A program made the translations under genes and the position numbers. Shown in pieces: positions 37,590-47,240 of a stretch of DNA of 64,000 nt (the first letter of the stretch is position 1; the number at the start of each line of letters is the position of its first letter). The DNA lies in NCBI RefSeq assembly GCF_000384335.2, contig NZ_KQ031382.1, forward strand, positions 2,739,545 through 2,803,544, read 5' to 3'. Below the pieces are notes generated by a model. The model searched no databases. It was not told the DNA's origin and worked only from the letters and a program-made list of their open reading frames with translations. The DNA comes from Hyphomicrobium sp. 99 (lineage in GTDB: Bacteria > Pseudomonadota > Alphaproteobacteria > Rhizobiales > Hyphomicrobiaceae).

Positions 37590-38012
37590 GCGCGCCCATT
37601 TCCTTCACGCAGTTCATAGCTACCAAGAAATGAGCAAGGATCTTCGTCGTGCTGCGCTAACCTCGTCAAAGCGCATCGTCCCACCAAATGTAGGATATCT
37701 AACAATTCGTCGTCATTAGGCGTTTTCTCATGGTGGGCGTATAAAGGATGACCGGCTGCCAACTTTTGGGCGTAACCGGTTGAGAGATGTCGCGCTCTTG
37801 CCCGAACCGGGACTAAGAGTATGTCCATCCAAGTTAGTGACATTCGACTGAGTTCGGTCGCAGTTGAAAAACGACCGAAGTGTCTGAAACCTGACAGTCT
37901 TATGTGTTCCGATAGCTCCAACCGTGAGCTATCTGAATCGTCGTCAGCAGCAAGTTTCGGGCGCAGCAGACCGGGAGACAACGTGCTCTTGCCCACAATT
38001 GGGATCGAGAGC
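37590..38012. other. Intergenic region with an inverted repeat before a Crp/Fnr gene
   Basis: About 420 bases without a supported gene; the Crp frame is open from 37821, but only the part after 38013 has family character. GATAGCTC (37911-37918) and GAGCTATC (37926-37933) are perfect eight-base inverted arms with a seven-base loop, 80 bases before the Crp start, a possible operator or leader hairpin. Confidence 0.4.
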
Positions 38013-38705
38013 ATGTCTAATCCAAAAAGTCCTAAGCGGGCTCAACCGACGCGTAACCTCCTCCTCTCGAAGATGTTGCCGGCTGACCGCGAACTGGTCG
38101 AAGCGCATTTGAAGGAAATTGAGCTTCCGTTACGAACGAAGCTCGAAAAACGCCAAAAGCGCGTCGAATTTATCTACTTCATCGATAGCGGCGTGGCCTC
38201 CGTCGTCGGAAACGGCAACGGGGAAGTTGAAGTCGGCATTATCGGACGAGACGGGGCGACAGGCTTGTCGGTCGTCCTCGCCGGTGATCGAGCCAACCAC
38301 GACACCTACATGCAAGTCGCTGGAACGGGGCGACGCCTCACTGCGGAAGATTTTCGCAACGTGATGTCGAGCAGCACGACGCTGACCAACACCATGTTGC
38401 GATACGCCAATGGTTTCCTTGTGCAAGTAACCCAGACGGCAACCGCAAATGCATGCGGCACCATCCCGCAACGATTGGCAAGGTGGCTTCTAATGGTTCA
38501 GGACCGGGTCGAGACCGAGGCGATACCGCTAACCCATGAGTTTCTCGCCATCATGCTCGCCGTCAACCGGCCGGGCGTAACCCTCGCGCTGAAGGCCCTC
38601 GAAGACCGCGCCACCATTTCGCAACGACGGGGTTCGCTCACGATCGTCGATCGCGCTGCGCTTGAAATGATCGCCGGCCATATCTACGAGACGGGTCGCT
38701 TTTAG
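38013..38705 (+). CDS. Crp/Fnr family regulator (rhizobial short type)
   Basis: 230 residues from ATG at 38013 (GGGATCGAGAG site). The sensor part starts NLLLSKMLPADRELVEAHLKEIELPLRTKLE and includes EVEVGIIGRDGATGLSVVLAGD. The winged helix is HEFLAIMLAVNRPGVTLALKALEDRATISQRRGSLTIVD. Regulators of this short type are numerous in Hyphomicrobiales and usually lack a defined effector; no iron-sulfur cysteines and no classical cAMP pocket (the RSA motif is missing). Targets unknown. Confidence 0.85.
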   Translation: MSNPKSPKRAQPTRNLLLSKMLPADRELVEAHLKEIELPLRTKLEKRQKRVEFIYFIDSGVASVVGNGNGEVEVGIIGRDGATGLSVVLAGDRANHDTYMQVAGTGRRLTAEDFRNVMSSSTTLTNTMLRYANGFLVQVTQTATANACGTIPQRLARWLLMVQDRVETEAIPLTHEFLAIMLAVNRPGVTLALKALEDRATISQRRGSLTIVDRAALEMIAGHIYETGRF

Positions 38706-39034
38706 GAGAGAACCGCAAGAGCGAGCTTGATGCGCGTACTCAAAAGCCAGCCAGCAACGCGTTCAAATCTGCCGGAAATTTCTCGACGGCTGAGCTGAAT
38801 GCCGGAAAAGGCCTACGAGAGCGGCGCCGACTACGCGGCGGTCAATTACGGCATCTCAAAAAGATTTTCTGGAAGTCCGAAACGCCGTACGCGGCCCAGT
38901 CGCCAAAGGCTCCAAATAGGCCATATCCATGAACTGTTAGATAGCGTACACTTATGATATCATCGGCCTGCGTGAACGGGCCCCCCGGTGACTGAGAGTG
39001 GTTGTGCTCCCGCCAGATCGCGCAGGAGAGCACC
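38706..39034. other. Intergenic region
   Basis: About 330 bases. One frame gives a short Ala/Gly/Asn-rich stretch (SNAFKSAGNFSTAELNAG) that vaguely recalls phasins but is broken quickly. A run CCCCCC lies near 38982. Nothing supportable. Confidence 0.3.
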
Positions 39035-39451
39035 TTGAAATTCCCTCAAGGAAGTTATTCCGACGAACAGTTCGCGGTCATTCAGACAGCGTTTGAGAAC
39101 GTCTGTACCGAACTCGGCATCGGTGAAACCGAAACAAAACTCCGCGAATATGTTGCCCAAACGTTCATGGCACTGACGAAAGATGGACAATACGATCCTG
39201 AGCGGCTGAAGACCCACGCGATCTCACGACTGCAAAAGCTCGATATCCGGCCAGTGAAGTTTTGCGGTGAGGTCATGGCGCGGCCTGACGACGAACAATT
39301 TCCTTTTCTGGCCATCATTAGGACTAGTGCCGGCAAACTCGTTGCTGTCCAGAGTGCGCAAAGCGAAGAGCATGCACAAGTCCTCGTCCACGAGTTAATC
39401 GTCGTGATCGAGGGAGCCGCCTCCAAGGCGCGCCGTGACCAGGCTCATTGA
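39035..39451 (+). CDS. Conserved hypothetical protein, TTG start
   Basis: 138 residues. TTG at 39035 is preferred over the TTG at 39002 because GGAG lies seven bases before it and the protein-like part starts there (KFPQGSYSDEQFAVIQTAFENVCTELGI). The N-terminal half is helical and includes TKLREYVAQTFMALTKDGQYDPERLKTHAISRL; the C-terminal half has a small beta/alpha unit (FLAIIRTSAGKLVAVQSAQSEEHAQVLVHELIVVIE). There is no signal peptide and the role is unknown. Confidence 0.55.
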   Translation: MKFPQGSYSDEQFAVIQTAFENVCTELGIGETETKLREYVAQTFMALTKDGQYDPERLKTHAISRLQKLDIRPVKFCGEVMARPDDEQFPFLAIIRTSAGKLVAVQSAQSEEHAQVLVHELIVVIEGAASKARRDQAH

Positions 39452-39566
39452 ATTGGAGGTATTTTTAATTCGCAGCAGGATCGGATAACAAGCGTTCGTT
39501 GGTCAGTATCACGGTCTCGGCCGACCGACGCTGAACCACGGTTCATCTTGGTGCGAGTACGGCTTC

Positions 39567-40457
39567 TCACAACAACACATAGCCGACGGGTTGTAGTTCA
39601 TCAGGCAACGGACCCATGCCCAGAAAATCCATTGTCTCGCGCTCCACCGTCCTGACCAGCGCTCGAATGGGAAGGCTATTATCAGCAGATCCGAAAGGTT
39701 CGGCCAAATCATCGCCGATCGCATCCAGGCCAAAGAAAGTGTAGCTGATGAATGCGACAATGACTGGAGTGCCCCACCCAAGCTGTGGCGCAAGAGCGAA
39801 CGGCAATAGAGCGCAAAACAGATAAACCGTGCGGTGAATGAGAAGTGTGTACGCAAAGGGCAACGGCGTCGTCTTGATGCGTTCACAGGCTGCTTGCACA
39901 GCGGAAAGCGCATTCATGCGGATGGCAGCTGACGAATAACGCCAATCCGAAAGATCGCCCGATTTGTTGAGCGCAAGGAGTTCACGTCCAACTTGCCTGA
40001 GTATGGCATCGCAGATGTTGGGACCGGCGGAGACGGCGATCCCCCAACGCTGCACCGCGGCCATCTCATCTTCACCGCGAAGGCGCGCCGAAAGCGCGTT
40101 CACGTAGGCGATGAACGGGATGAAAATACGCTTTTTCGCCTCGTCGTCTAAATTCGACAATTCCCGGCACAACGACCGGACTTGCACCAGTAGCTCGCCC
40201 CACTGCTTCCGTCCCTCCCACCAACGATCGTAAGCCGCGCTATTCCTGAAACTCATGAATACGGATATCGCGATCCCAATCAGACCAAATGGCGCGGTGC
40301 CGAGGTGTGATAGCGGCTCCAAGCGAAAATCGCCAAAGTAGACGACCAAACACGCCAACGCCGTAATGAACAGGCAGCGCCAAGCGACGCGCCCGGCGAT
40401 CGAGCCGCGAACCGCAAAAAAAATGTCGAACAACGAGGCTTTCGGTCTGACGATCAA
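39567..40457 (-). CDS. Bestrophin-like channel, YneE/UPF0187 family
   Basis: 296 residues from a TTG at 40457, chosen because AAGGAGAAATTTCT precedes it and the product then begins IVRPKAS, just as E. coli YneE begins MIVRP. Features: WRCLFITALACLVVYFG helix, APFGLIGIAISVFMSFRNSAAYDRWWEGRKQWGELL (the bestrophin hallmark), IHRTVYLFCALLPFALAP, and FFGLDAIGDDLAEPFG with the PFG motif near the end. Bacterial bestrophins are pentameric inner-membrane ion channels. The neighbouring glycosidase genes give no hint to a role. Confidence 0.88.
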   Translation of the reverse strand: MIVRPKASLFDIFFAVRGSIAGRVAWRCLFITALACLVVYFGDFRLEPLSHLGTAPFGLIGIAISVFMSFRNSAAYDRWWEGRKQWGELLVQVRSLCRELSNLDDEAKKRIFIPFIAYVNALSARLRGEDEMAAVQRWGIAVSAGPNICDAILRQVGRELLALNKSGDLSDWRYSSAAIRMNALSAVQAACERIKTTPLPFAYTLLIHRTVYLFCALLPFALAPQLGWGTPVIVAFISYTFFGLDAIGDDLAEPFGSADNSLPIRALVRTVERETMDFLGMGPLPDELQPVGYVLL

Positions 40458-40703
40458 AGAAATTTCTCCTTGGATGGCAACGCTTGTCTCAAAAGCGCCT
40501 AGCGAACGCAAGGATTTGTGTTTGCGTTTAGAAGACCGAGCTTATCTTCAGGAAGCTAGGGGGGCGGCTTTCGAGGAAAAAGCGCAAGCCGTCTTTGATG
40601 TCAGCAGTTTTGCTGCTGCCCTAAGCAAACTTCGAATAGGCGCTTAGCGGAATTATAGGGAAAGATCAGTTTGCGCCTGTGGCGGGGCTAGGTCTGACGC
40701 GAC

Positions 40704-42539
40704 TTATGCCTCCGCGGCGTTCCGGTCAGCGCGTTCCTCCGCCGGCCCATCAACGCGCGTGAGATTGTAAGCCGTATTGACGAGAGCAACGTGACTGAAG
40801 GCTTGCGGAAAATTCCCCATTTGCCGCCGCGTGATGGGATCATACTCCTCGGCGAGGAGCCCAAGATCGTTACGAAGATCCAACAGGCGCTCAAACATCT
40901 CGTGCGCTTCTTCAAGCCGCCCCTGCAAGATCAGATTGTCGACGAACCAGAAGCTGCAGGCCAGGAATGCGCTCTCGCCGAACGGCAGGCCGTCTTGCGT
41001 TTCGCCCGTATCGTAGCGGAAAATCACCCCGCCCATCATTAGGCGGCGCTCAATGGCGCCGACAGTGCCGATAATCCGCGGATCGGACGGCGGCAGAAAA
41101 CCAACGATCGGCAGCAGCAGAAGACTAGCGTCAAGTGCTTTTGATCCATACGCCTGAACGAAACTACCGAGTTTCTCATCGAACCCATTTCCGCAGACAT
41201 CGGCATGAATCGCATCGCGAACGGTGCGCCAACGGTCGACCGGACCCACCACGGCAAGCTGCTCAACCGACTTCACCGCACGGTCGAAAGCTACCCACGC
41301 CATGACCTTGGAATACGTGAAGTGTTGTGGCGGCCCGCGCACCTCCCAAATTCCTTCGTCGGGTTCGCGCCAGATGCCTTCAAGATGTTCAAGAAAAGCG
41401 CACGCGATCGCCGACCAGCGATCAACTGGCGGCAGGCCGTGCAGACGAGCCTGGAACATTGCGTCGACAACCTCGCCATAGACATCGAGTTGGAGTTGCG
41501 CGGCGGCCGCGTTACCGATGCGCACCGGACGCGCACCTTCAAAACCTGAGAGCCACGACGCTTCCCACTCGGAGAGACGTCGTTCACCACCGACGCCATA
41601 CATGATCTGCAATTGATCCGGGCAACCGGCGATGGCGCGCAGTAGCCAGTCACGCCAATCCCGCGCCTCCTCGTAGTAACCGGCCGTTTCCAAGGCGAGC
41701 AGAGTAAAAGTTGCGTCTCTCAGCCAGCAATAACGGTAGTCCCAGTTTCGTACGCCGCCGGCTTGTTCGGGCAGCGAGGTCGTAGGTGCAGCGACAATGC
41801 CTCCGGTCGGGGCGTAAGTGAGACCCTTCAGGACTTTGAGCGAGCGTTTAACCGCGTCGCTCCAACGACCAGCGGGCTCGCATCGATGGGACCAGGAATG
41901 CCAATACGCGCATGTTTCCCGCAGCGCGTTTTCGGGATGAATTGGTTTCGGCGGCGGCAACTGAGAAGCACCATAACTCAGAACGAACGACACCGTTTCA
42001 CCGGCCCGGACGGTGAACTCGCCAACCGTCGTGAAGTCTCGGTTATCCAACGGAACTAACGTACGGAGCACGGCCATCTCGGGCCCAGCGACCGCGCGTA
42101 AGCCTCCTTCTTCAAGACGCTCAACCCAGGGCACGATCGAGCCGTAGTCGAACCGCAGAATGAACTCAGTACACAAATCGACATGCCCGCGCACGCCGCG
42201 AACGAGGCGGACCAGAGCGGCGGTACCTTTTCGAGGCGGCATGAAATCCACCAGTTCGACGATCCCGCTTGTGGTCTCGAAGGTTGTCACGAGAGTGAGA
42301 GAACCGTCGATGTAGCGGCGTGTGACACGCTCCGTCCTGTCAATGGGGGTAATCAGCCATCGGCCATTCTCTGGCTCACCGAGCAGTGCGGAGAAGCATG
42401 CGCCGGAATCAAAGCGCGGCCAACAGAGCCAATCGACCGATCCATCGCGGCTGATAAGAGCGGCCGACTCGCAATCACCGATGATCGCATAGTCTTCGAT
42501 ACGTCGTGGCGCGCGCGCAGGATCAGGCATGGCGGCCAT
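40704..42539 (-). CDS. GH15 glucoamylase/trehalase-like enzyme
   Basis: 611 residues from ATG at 42539 with GGAGG upstream. The N-terminal beta domain starts RRIEDYAIIGDCESAALISRDGSVDWLCWPRFDSGACFSALLG, the usual opening of bacterial GH15. The (alpha/alpha)6 barrel follows with GGVRNWDYRYCWLRDATFTLLAL, the acid Glu region RLSEWEASWLSG and the base Glu in LLAEEYDP near the C-terminus. Members hydrolyse alpha-glucosidic links; several bacterial ones act on trehalose rather than starch. No signal peptide, so it is cytoplasmic. It overlaps the end of the upstream amylo-alpha-1,6-glucosidase gene by 17 bases, so the pair is one operon for glucan or trehalose breakdown. Confidence 0.93.
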   Translation of the reverse strand: MAAMPDPARAPRRIEDYAIIGDCESAALISRDGSVDWLCWPRFDSGACFSALLGEPENGRWLITPIDRTERVTRRYIDGSLTLVTTFETTSGIVELVDFMPPRKGTAALVRLVRGVRGHVDLCTEFILRFDYGSIVPWVERLEEGGLRAVAGPEMAVLRTLVPLDNRDFTTVGEFTVRAGETVSFVLSYGASQLPPPKPIHPENALRETCAYWHSWSHRCEPAGRWSDAVKRSLKVLKGLTYAPTGGIVAAPTTSLPEQAGGVRNWDYRYCWLRDATFTLLALETAGYYEEARDWRDWLLRAIAGCPDQLQIMYGVGGERRLSEWEASWLSGFEGARPVRIGNAAAAQLQLDVYGEVVDAMFQARLHGLPPVDRWSAIACAFLEHLEGIWREPDEGIWEVRGPPQHFTYSKVMAWVAFDRAVKSVEQLAVVGPVDRWRTVRDAIHADVCGNGFDEKLGSFVQAYGSKALDASLLLLPIVGFLPPSDPRIIGTVGAIERRLMMGGVIFRYDTGETQDGLPFGESAFLACSFWFVDNLILQGRLEEAHEMFERLLDLRNDLGLLAEEYDPITRRQMGNFPQAFSHVALVNTAYNLTRVDGPAEERADRNAAEA

Positions 42540-44742
42540 GTTCTTCCACCTCCTCGCGGCCAAAGCTAGCCTCGCGGTCATGCGCTCCGGTGTTTCCGCT
42601 CAATAGCATGCTCCTTCGCTCCACCACGTTGCGCTTCCCTTTCATCACCTTGAAGAGGGTTTCCTTGCCGTCCCGCCAGAAGCGAATATCAAAACACGAT
42701 CGACCCAACCGCAGATCCGTCAAGGTCACATCGGGCAGCCAATCGGGCAATGCTGGATCCACGTAGAGTTTACCGCGCGGCGCATCCTGCTGCAGCCCCA
42801 GCATCGCTTGCAGCAGCATGAACGGTGTGCCCGCTGCCCATGCTTGCGGAACGTTGGCGCCGAGATATTGCACCGGGAAACTCAGTTCATCCCGCCGCAA
42901 CCCTCCATAGAGTTCAGGCAATTGATTCAATAAAAAATGACTGGCCGCACCACTTATGTCTCGCGCAACCATCGCGGCCTCGGCGGCGAAGCCGTAACGC
43001 CGCATGCCTAAAGCGATAATTGAATTGTCATGTGGCCACACAGCACCCGTTTGATAATCGTACGGATTGAATGAAGGATGATCGGACGACAACGTACGAA
43101 TGCCCCAGCCGCTCCACATGTCCTTGCGCATAAGTCGTTTGACGACGAGAGCCGCGCGCTCTGGCGCGATAATGCCGGACCATAAGCATTGTCCGACGTT
43201 TGACGTTACCGACAGTACTTTCTTTTTCTCAGCATCCAACGCGAAGGCGTAGAAGCCTGACTCCTCATCCCAGAATGCGTCGTTGAATTTCTTGAAAAGC
43301 TCCGCGGCCTTCTTGCGAAGCGCATTGGCGCGGCGCTTGTTGTCCAACTCATCGTAAATATCGGCCATGCGCAGCCACGCGTCGTAGACGTACCCTTGCA
43401 ATTCACACAGTGCCTTTGGGCCCTTGAGCAACGTACCGTCGGGATACATGACCGCGTTACCCGCATCCTTCCACCCCATGTTCTCGTAGCCCGCAGTTGA
43501 GCGCGTCTCATATTCTTGAAAGCCATCGCCGTCGCGATCACCGTATTTGTCGATCCAGGTGAGACAGGCCTCGGCATTCGGCAATTGCCGCTCGATCAAC
43601 GTACGGTCGCCCGTGGCTCGCCATGCCGCGTGCAGCGCTATCAAATACAACGGCGTCGCATCGGCGGTACCGTAATACGGCGTATGCGGAATCACCTTGA
43701 AATGCGCGAGCTCTCCATAGCGCAGCTCGTGCAGAATCTTGCCCGGCGCCGCGTCTCGGTAATCATCCCGCTCCGTGGCCTGGTACCGGCCCAGCACCTC
43801 CAGCGCGCCAGCGCCAAATTCCGGATAGACAATCATGGTCTGTAACGAAACGATCAACGTATCGCGGCCGAACAGCGCTACAAACCAGGGCAGTCCGGCC
43901 GCTGGAACAAACACCATGCGATCGGTACCATTCAGCGGCAGCCGGAGGGCCGCCATGTCGAGGACGCCTTGATTGTAGCAGCGGTAGAATTCCTCATTGC
44001 TCGTTGTGATTTTCAGGACGCGGCGTTGCCAGTCATCCATCTCGACCGCGTGTTTCGAATATTTGCTCGCATGAGCACATTCTCGCGGTGCCCGAATCCG
44101 CCTCTCGCCGTCCATCAGCTCGTAGATGAGGCAGCGGTGCCAAGCCTCGCCGGGCTTGAGCGCAATCTCGAAGCTCAACCGTCCGTTCGCGTTAACCGCC
44201 GGCGCACCGTCGCCCCCACCCGTTCGAACGAGCACCTCGCGACAGAAATCCTTATTGCGATAGGTGATGCGCAAGATTTGCCGCTTGCCGGACCACACTG
44301 TTGTGATACGGCCGCGCCGCACGATGTCGTCGCTCTTGACCTCGAATATGTCGGCAAAATCCGCGCGGATCGCAATTTCGAGATTAAAGCGAACGGGTTT
44401 CTGGCCATTGTTTGTGATGTCAACGTCTTCATGCATCCCGCCATCGACATGGCGGCCAATCAACAGGCCCAAAGTGCGCGCTGCGATCGGTCCGTCTTCG
44501 CTTGCGAAGTCGCTATTGGTTCGAAAGATCCGCGCCGCATTCGCAGTGACCGCCCCGCCATTCAGAAAGTCCCAAGGCACGCCGTTCGCATAGATCGCCC
44601 AGGCGCTGATAACTCTCGTATCTCGGAAGTACAGGCCGCGTTTGCTTGGCCAAGTAACTTGCCCGTCGGGATCCGTCACGAACACGGTCTGTCCCTGATG
44701 GATCGCGATCTGTGCGGGACCAACTTGAACCTTAAATCCCAT
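42523..44742 (-). CDS. Amylo-alpha-1,6-glucosidase (glycogen debranching family)
   Basis: 739 residues from ATG at 44742, where the conserved N-terminal domain begins (AIHQGQTVFVTDPDGQV, YFRDTRVISAW). The frame stays open to 44928, so a longer start cannot be excluded. The (alpha/alpha)6 GDE domain has AALRLPLNGTDRMVFVPAAGLPWFVALFGRDTLIVS, GYENMGWKDAGNAVMYPDG and PYDYQTGAVWPHDNSIIALG. Family enzymes remove alpha-1,6 branch glucose from glycogen-like polymers; this GDE_N_bis type is often linked to trehalose or glycogen metabolism and is not fully characterised. Cytoplasmic; first of a two-gene operon with the GH15 enzyme. Confidence 0.9.
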   Translation of the reverse strand: MGFKVQVGPAQIAIHQGQTVFVTDPDGQVTWPSKRGLYFRDTRVISAWAIYANGVPWDFLNGGAVTANAARIFRTNSDFASEDGPIAARTLGLLIGRHVDGGMHEDVDITNNGQKPVRFNLEIAIRADFADIFEVKSDDIVRRGRITTVWSGKRQILRITYRNKDFCREVLVRTGGGDGAPAVNANGRLSFEIALKPGEAWHRCLIYELMDGERRIRAPRECAHASKYSKHAVEMDDWQRRVLKITTSNEEFYRCYNQGVLDMAALRLPLNGTDRMVFVPAAGLPWFVALFGRDTLIVSLQTMIVYPEFGAGALEVLGRYQATERDDYRDAAPGKILHELRYGELAHFKVIPHTPYYGTADATPLYLIALHAAWRATGDRTLIERQLPNAEACLTWIDKYGDRDGDGFQEYETRSTAGYENMGWKDAGNAVMYPDGTLLKGPKALCELQGYVYDAWLRMADIYDELDNKRRANALRKKAAELFKKFNDAFWDEESGFYAFALDAEKKKVLSVTSNVGQCLWSGIIAPERAALVVKRLMRKDMWSGWGIRTLSSDHPSFNPYDYQTGAVWPHDNSIIALGMRRYGFAAEAAMVARDISGAASHFLLNQLPELYGGLRRDELSFPVQYLGANVPQAWAAGTPFMLLQAMLGLQQDAPRGKLYVDPALPDWLPDVTLTDLRLGRSCFDIRFWRDGKETLFKVMKGKRNVVERRSMLLSGNTGAHDREASFGREEVEEHGRHA

Positions 44743-45138
44743 TCGCGGGTCCAGTTCCGTTTCGGGAAATCTTCCCAAGAAAATGCGCTCGCCGTCATAC
44801 GTTCGGAAACTATGCGTCGCCGCAAAATCAATTGAATAATTGGAAAATTGGATACCGAACCATGACAAGTATCCGAGCCTACGGCGAAGGCCTTCGTGTC
44901 TCCTATTAGTCCAGGTGGCCGACGACACGACGTCCCCACAGCTTGGAATGAACCAATTCCGGGCGAGTTAGTTGCCCCTGGCATCGGAAAACGTCACGCC
45001 GTCGCGACAATTTTAATTTTATAGCCGGGCGTCACATCTTCGGACGTTGGCGCAACTTCTTTACTTCCGCGAAAGCATTAACCCACCGAGTCCGTATTCG
45101 AGGCTGTCCGATAAGGCCGCAAAACCGGGGATGCATGC
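44743..45138. other. Divergent promoter region between glucan and pentose-phosphate operons
   Basis: About 400 bases, partly covered by the possible N-terminal extension of the debranching gene. Between 45000 and 45138 it is AT-rich (around 45010-45025), with CGTCACATCTTCGGACG as a weak inverted repeat. It must hold the promoters of both operons; no operator could be defined. Confidence 0.4.
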
Positions 45139-47229
45139 ATGACTATTGGTGCACGCACGACAACGTCGACCTCGCTGGGCGCGCGCTCGATCGATGAAGT
45201 TTGCATTAATACGATCCGCACGCTGTCGATGGATGCAGTGGAGCAGGCCAAATCGGGACATCCCGGCACGCCGATGGCCTTGGCACCGCTCGTTTACACT
45301 ATCTGGCAGCACGTTCTACGTTACCACCCCGATGATCCGACGTGGCCCAATCGCGATCGCTTCGTGCTGTCCAACGGACATGCTTCGATGCTGCTCTATT
45401 CGATGCTTCATCTCGCCGGCGTCAAAGAGGCCGGCACCGGGCAAGAGCGCCGCCAGCTATCGGTCACCCTCGACGATATCAAACGCTTTCGCCAGATCGA
45501 CAGCAAATGCCCCGGTCACCCTGAGTACCGTCACACCACGGGCGTCGAGGCAACAACCGGTCCCCTCGGTCAGGGCTGCGGGATGAGTGTCGGCATGGCC
45601 ATCGCTGAGCGCTGGCTGGAGAAGCGTTTCAATCGGCCTGGCTTCGAAGTCTTCCATTACGATGTTTACGCGGTCTGCGGTGACGGCGACATGATGGAGG
45701 GCGTAACCAGCGAAGCCGCCTCGCTAGCCGGTCACCTAATGCTTGGGAACCTGTGCTGGATCTACGATAACAACCGCATCACGATCGAGGGACACACCGA
45801 TCTTGCCTTCAGCGACAACGTTGCCGCGCGCTTCCGATCCTATGGCTGGAATGTACTTGCTGTCGGCGATGCCAACGACACGGAACGCCTCACAGAGGCG
45901 CTCGAAACTTTCCGGCGTGTAAAAGACGTTCCGACCTTGATCATAGTCGATAGCCATATCGGCTACGGCGCTCCCCATAAGCATGACACGAGCGCCGCAC
46001 ATGGTGAGCCGCTTGGCGAGGAAGAAGTCCGTCTCGCCAAGCGCAGTTACGGTTGGCCGGAGGACGCCAAATTCCTCGTGCCAGAGGGCGTGCGTGAGCA
46101 CTTCAACGCAGGCGTCGGCCAACGCGGGCGGCAGCTCCGCACCGCTTGGACCGGACTGATGAAAGCTTATGCGTCCAAACATACGGACCTGAGCGACGAG
46201 GTTGCGCGCATGCAGAAACGCGAGTTTCCCAATCGTTGGGATGCCGATGTTCCGAGCTTTCCTGCTGATCCCAAGGGTCTCGCGACTCGTGATTCCTCCG
46301 GCAAGGTCCTGAACGCCATCGCGCGACATGTGCCGTGGCTGATTGGCGGCTCGGCGGATCTTTCACCATCAACCAAGACGAACCTTACCTTTGAAGGTGC
46401 CGGAGATTTCGAGGCCGAAAAATATGGAGGCCGCAATCTGCATTTCGGCATTCGCGAACACGCGATGGGAACGGTTCTGAACGGTCTCGCGCTTTCCAAG
46501 GTTCGTGCGTACGGCTCGACCTTTATGAATTTCTCGGACTATATGAAGGCGCCCATCCGCCTGAGCGCGTTGATGGAACTTCCTGTCATCTACATTTTCA
46601 CCCATGACTCGATCGGCCTCGGCGAAGATGGACCGACGCATCAGCCGATCGAGCAACTCGTCGCGCTGCGAAGCATCCCTGGTCTCATCACTTTGCGGCC
46701 CGCCGACGCTAACGAGGTCGCGGAGGCGTGGCGTGTTATCGTCGATCTGGAGCACCAGCCCTCCAGCCTTGTGCTGACCCGCCAACCTCTCCCAACGTTC
46801 GATCGCAAGCGCTTCGCCTCCGCAGCTGGCGTTGCGCGCGGCGCCTATGTCATGGCCGACGGCGATCGCGCCAAGCCGGCGGTGATCCTCATCGGCACCG
46901 GCAGCGAAGTTGCGCTGTGTGTCGAAGCCTATGAGGCGTTGAAACAGGAAGGCATCGCCGCGCGTGTTGTCAGCATGCCCTCATGGGAATTGTTCGAACA
47001 GCAGGATCAGAACTATCGCGACAGCGTGCTTCCGCCCGACGTCAAAGCACGCGTGTCTGTCGAGGCTGGCTCGGTGATTGGGTGGGATCGCTATGTCGGC
47101 GCAAACGGCGCGCGGATCGGCATGCACACCTTCGGCGCCTCAGCTCCGACCAAGGACGTGATGGCGAGGTTTGGCTTTACGCGCGAGAAGGTTCTTTCCG
47201 CCGCCAAGCAACAGCTTGGTCTGGCTTAG
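45139..47229 (+). CDS. tkt: Transketolase
   Basis: 696 residues. Thiamine diphosphate motif VCGDGDMMEGVTSEAASLAGHL through NNRITIEGHT, first-domain SGHPGTPMALAPL, and the transketolase signature RYTD-like GIREHAMGTVLNGLALS. EDGPTHQPIEQLVALRSIPGL carries the catalytic His, and DRYVGANGARIGMHTFGASAP lies at the C-terminus. It moves two-carbon units between sugar phosphates in the non-oxidative pentose phosphate pathway. It is first of an operon; the tal-pgi gene starts 11 bases on. Confidence 0.96.
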   Translation: MTIGARTTTSTSLGARSIDEVCINTIRTLSMDAVEQAKSGHPGTPMALAPLVYTIWQHVLRYHPDDPTWPNRDRFVLSNGHASMLLYSMLHLAGVKEAGTGQERRQLSVTLDDIKRFRQIDSKCPGHPEYRHTTGVEATTGPLGQGCGMSVGMAIAERWLEKRFNRPGFEVFHYDVYAVCGDGDMMEGVTSEAASLAGHLMLGNLCWIYDNNRITIEGHTDLAFSDNVAARFRSYGWNVLAVGDANDTERLTEALETFRRVKDVPTLIIVDSHIGYGAPHKHDTSAAHGEPLGEEEVRLAKRSYGWPEDAKFLVPEGVREHFNAGVGQRGRQLRTAWTGLMKAYASKHTDLSDEVARMQKREFPNRWDADVPSFPADPKGLATRDSSGKVLNAIARHVPWLIGGSADLSPSTKTNLTFEGAGDFEAEKYGGRNLHFGIREHAMGTVLNGLALSKVRAYGSTFMNFSDYMKAPIRLSALMELPVIYIFTHDSIGLGEDGPTHQPIEQLVALRSIPGLITLRPADANEVAEAWRVIVDLEHQPSSLVLTRQPLPTFDRKRFASAAGVARGAYVMADGDRAKPAVILIGTGSEVALCVEAYEALKQEGIAARVVSMPSWELFEQQDQNYRDSVLPPDVKARVSVEAGSVIGWDRYVGANGARIGMHTFGASAPTKDVMARFGFTREKVLSAAKQQLGLA

Positions 47230-47240
47230 GAGAAGGCAGC

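Noticed and set aside
38706..39034. Phasin-like short stretch in the gap before the TTG-start gene
   Set aside because: Similarity is limited to composition and the frame breaks after about 40 codons.
46983..47240. Upstream extension of the tal-pgi frame inside tkt
   Set aside because: The extension is Arg/Ser-rich out-of-frame tkt sequence; the ATG at 47241 has a good ribosome site and starts the transaldolase fold.
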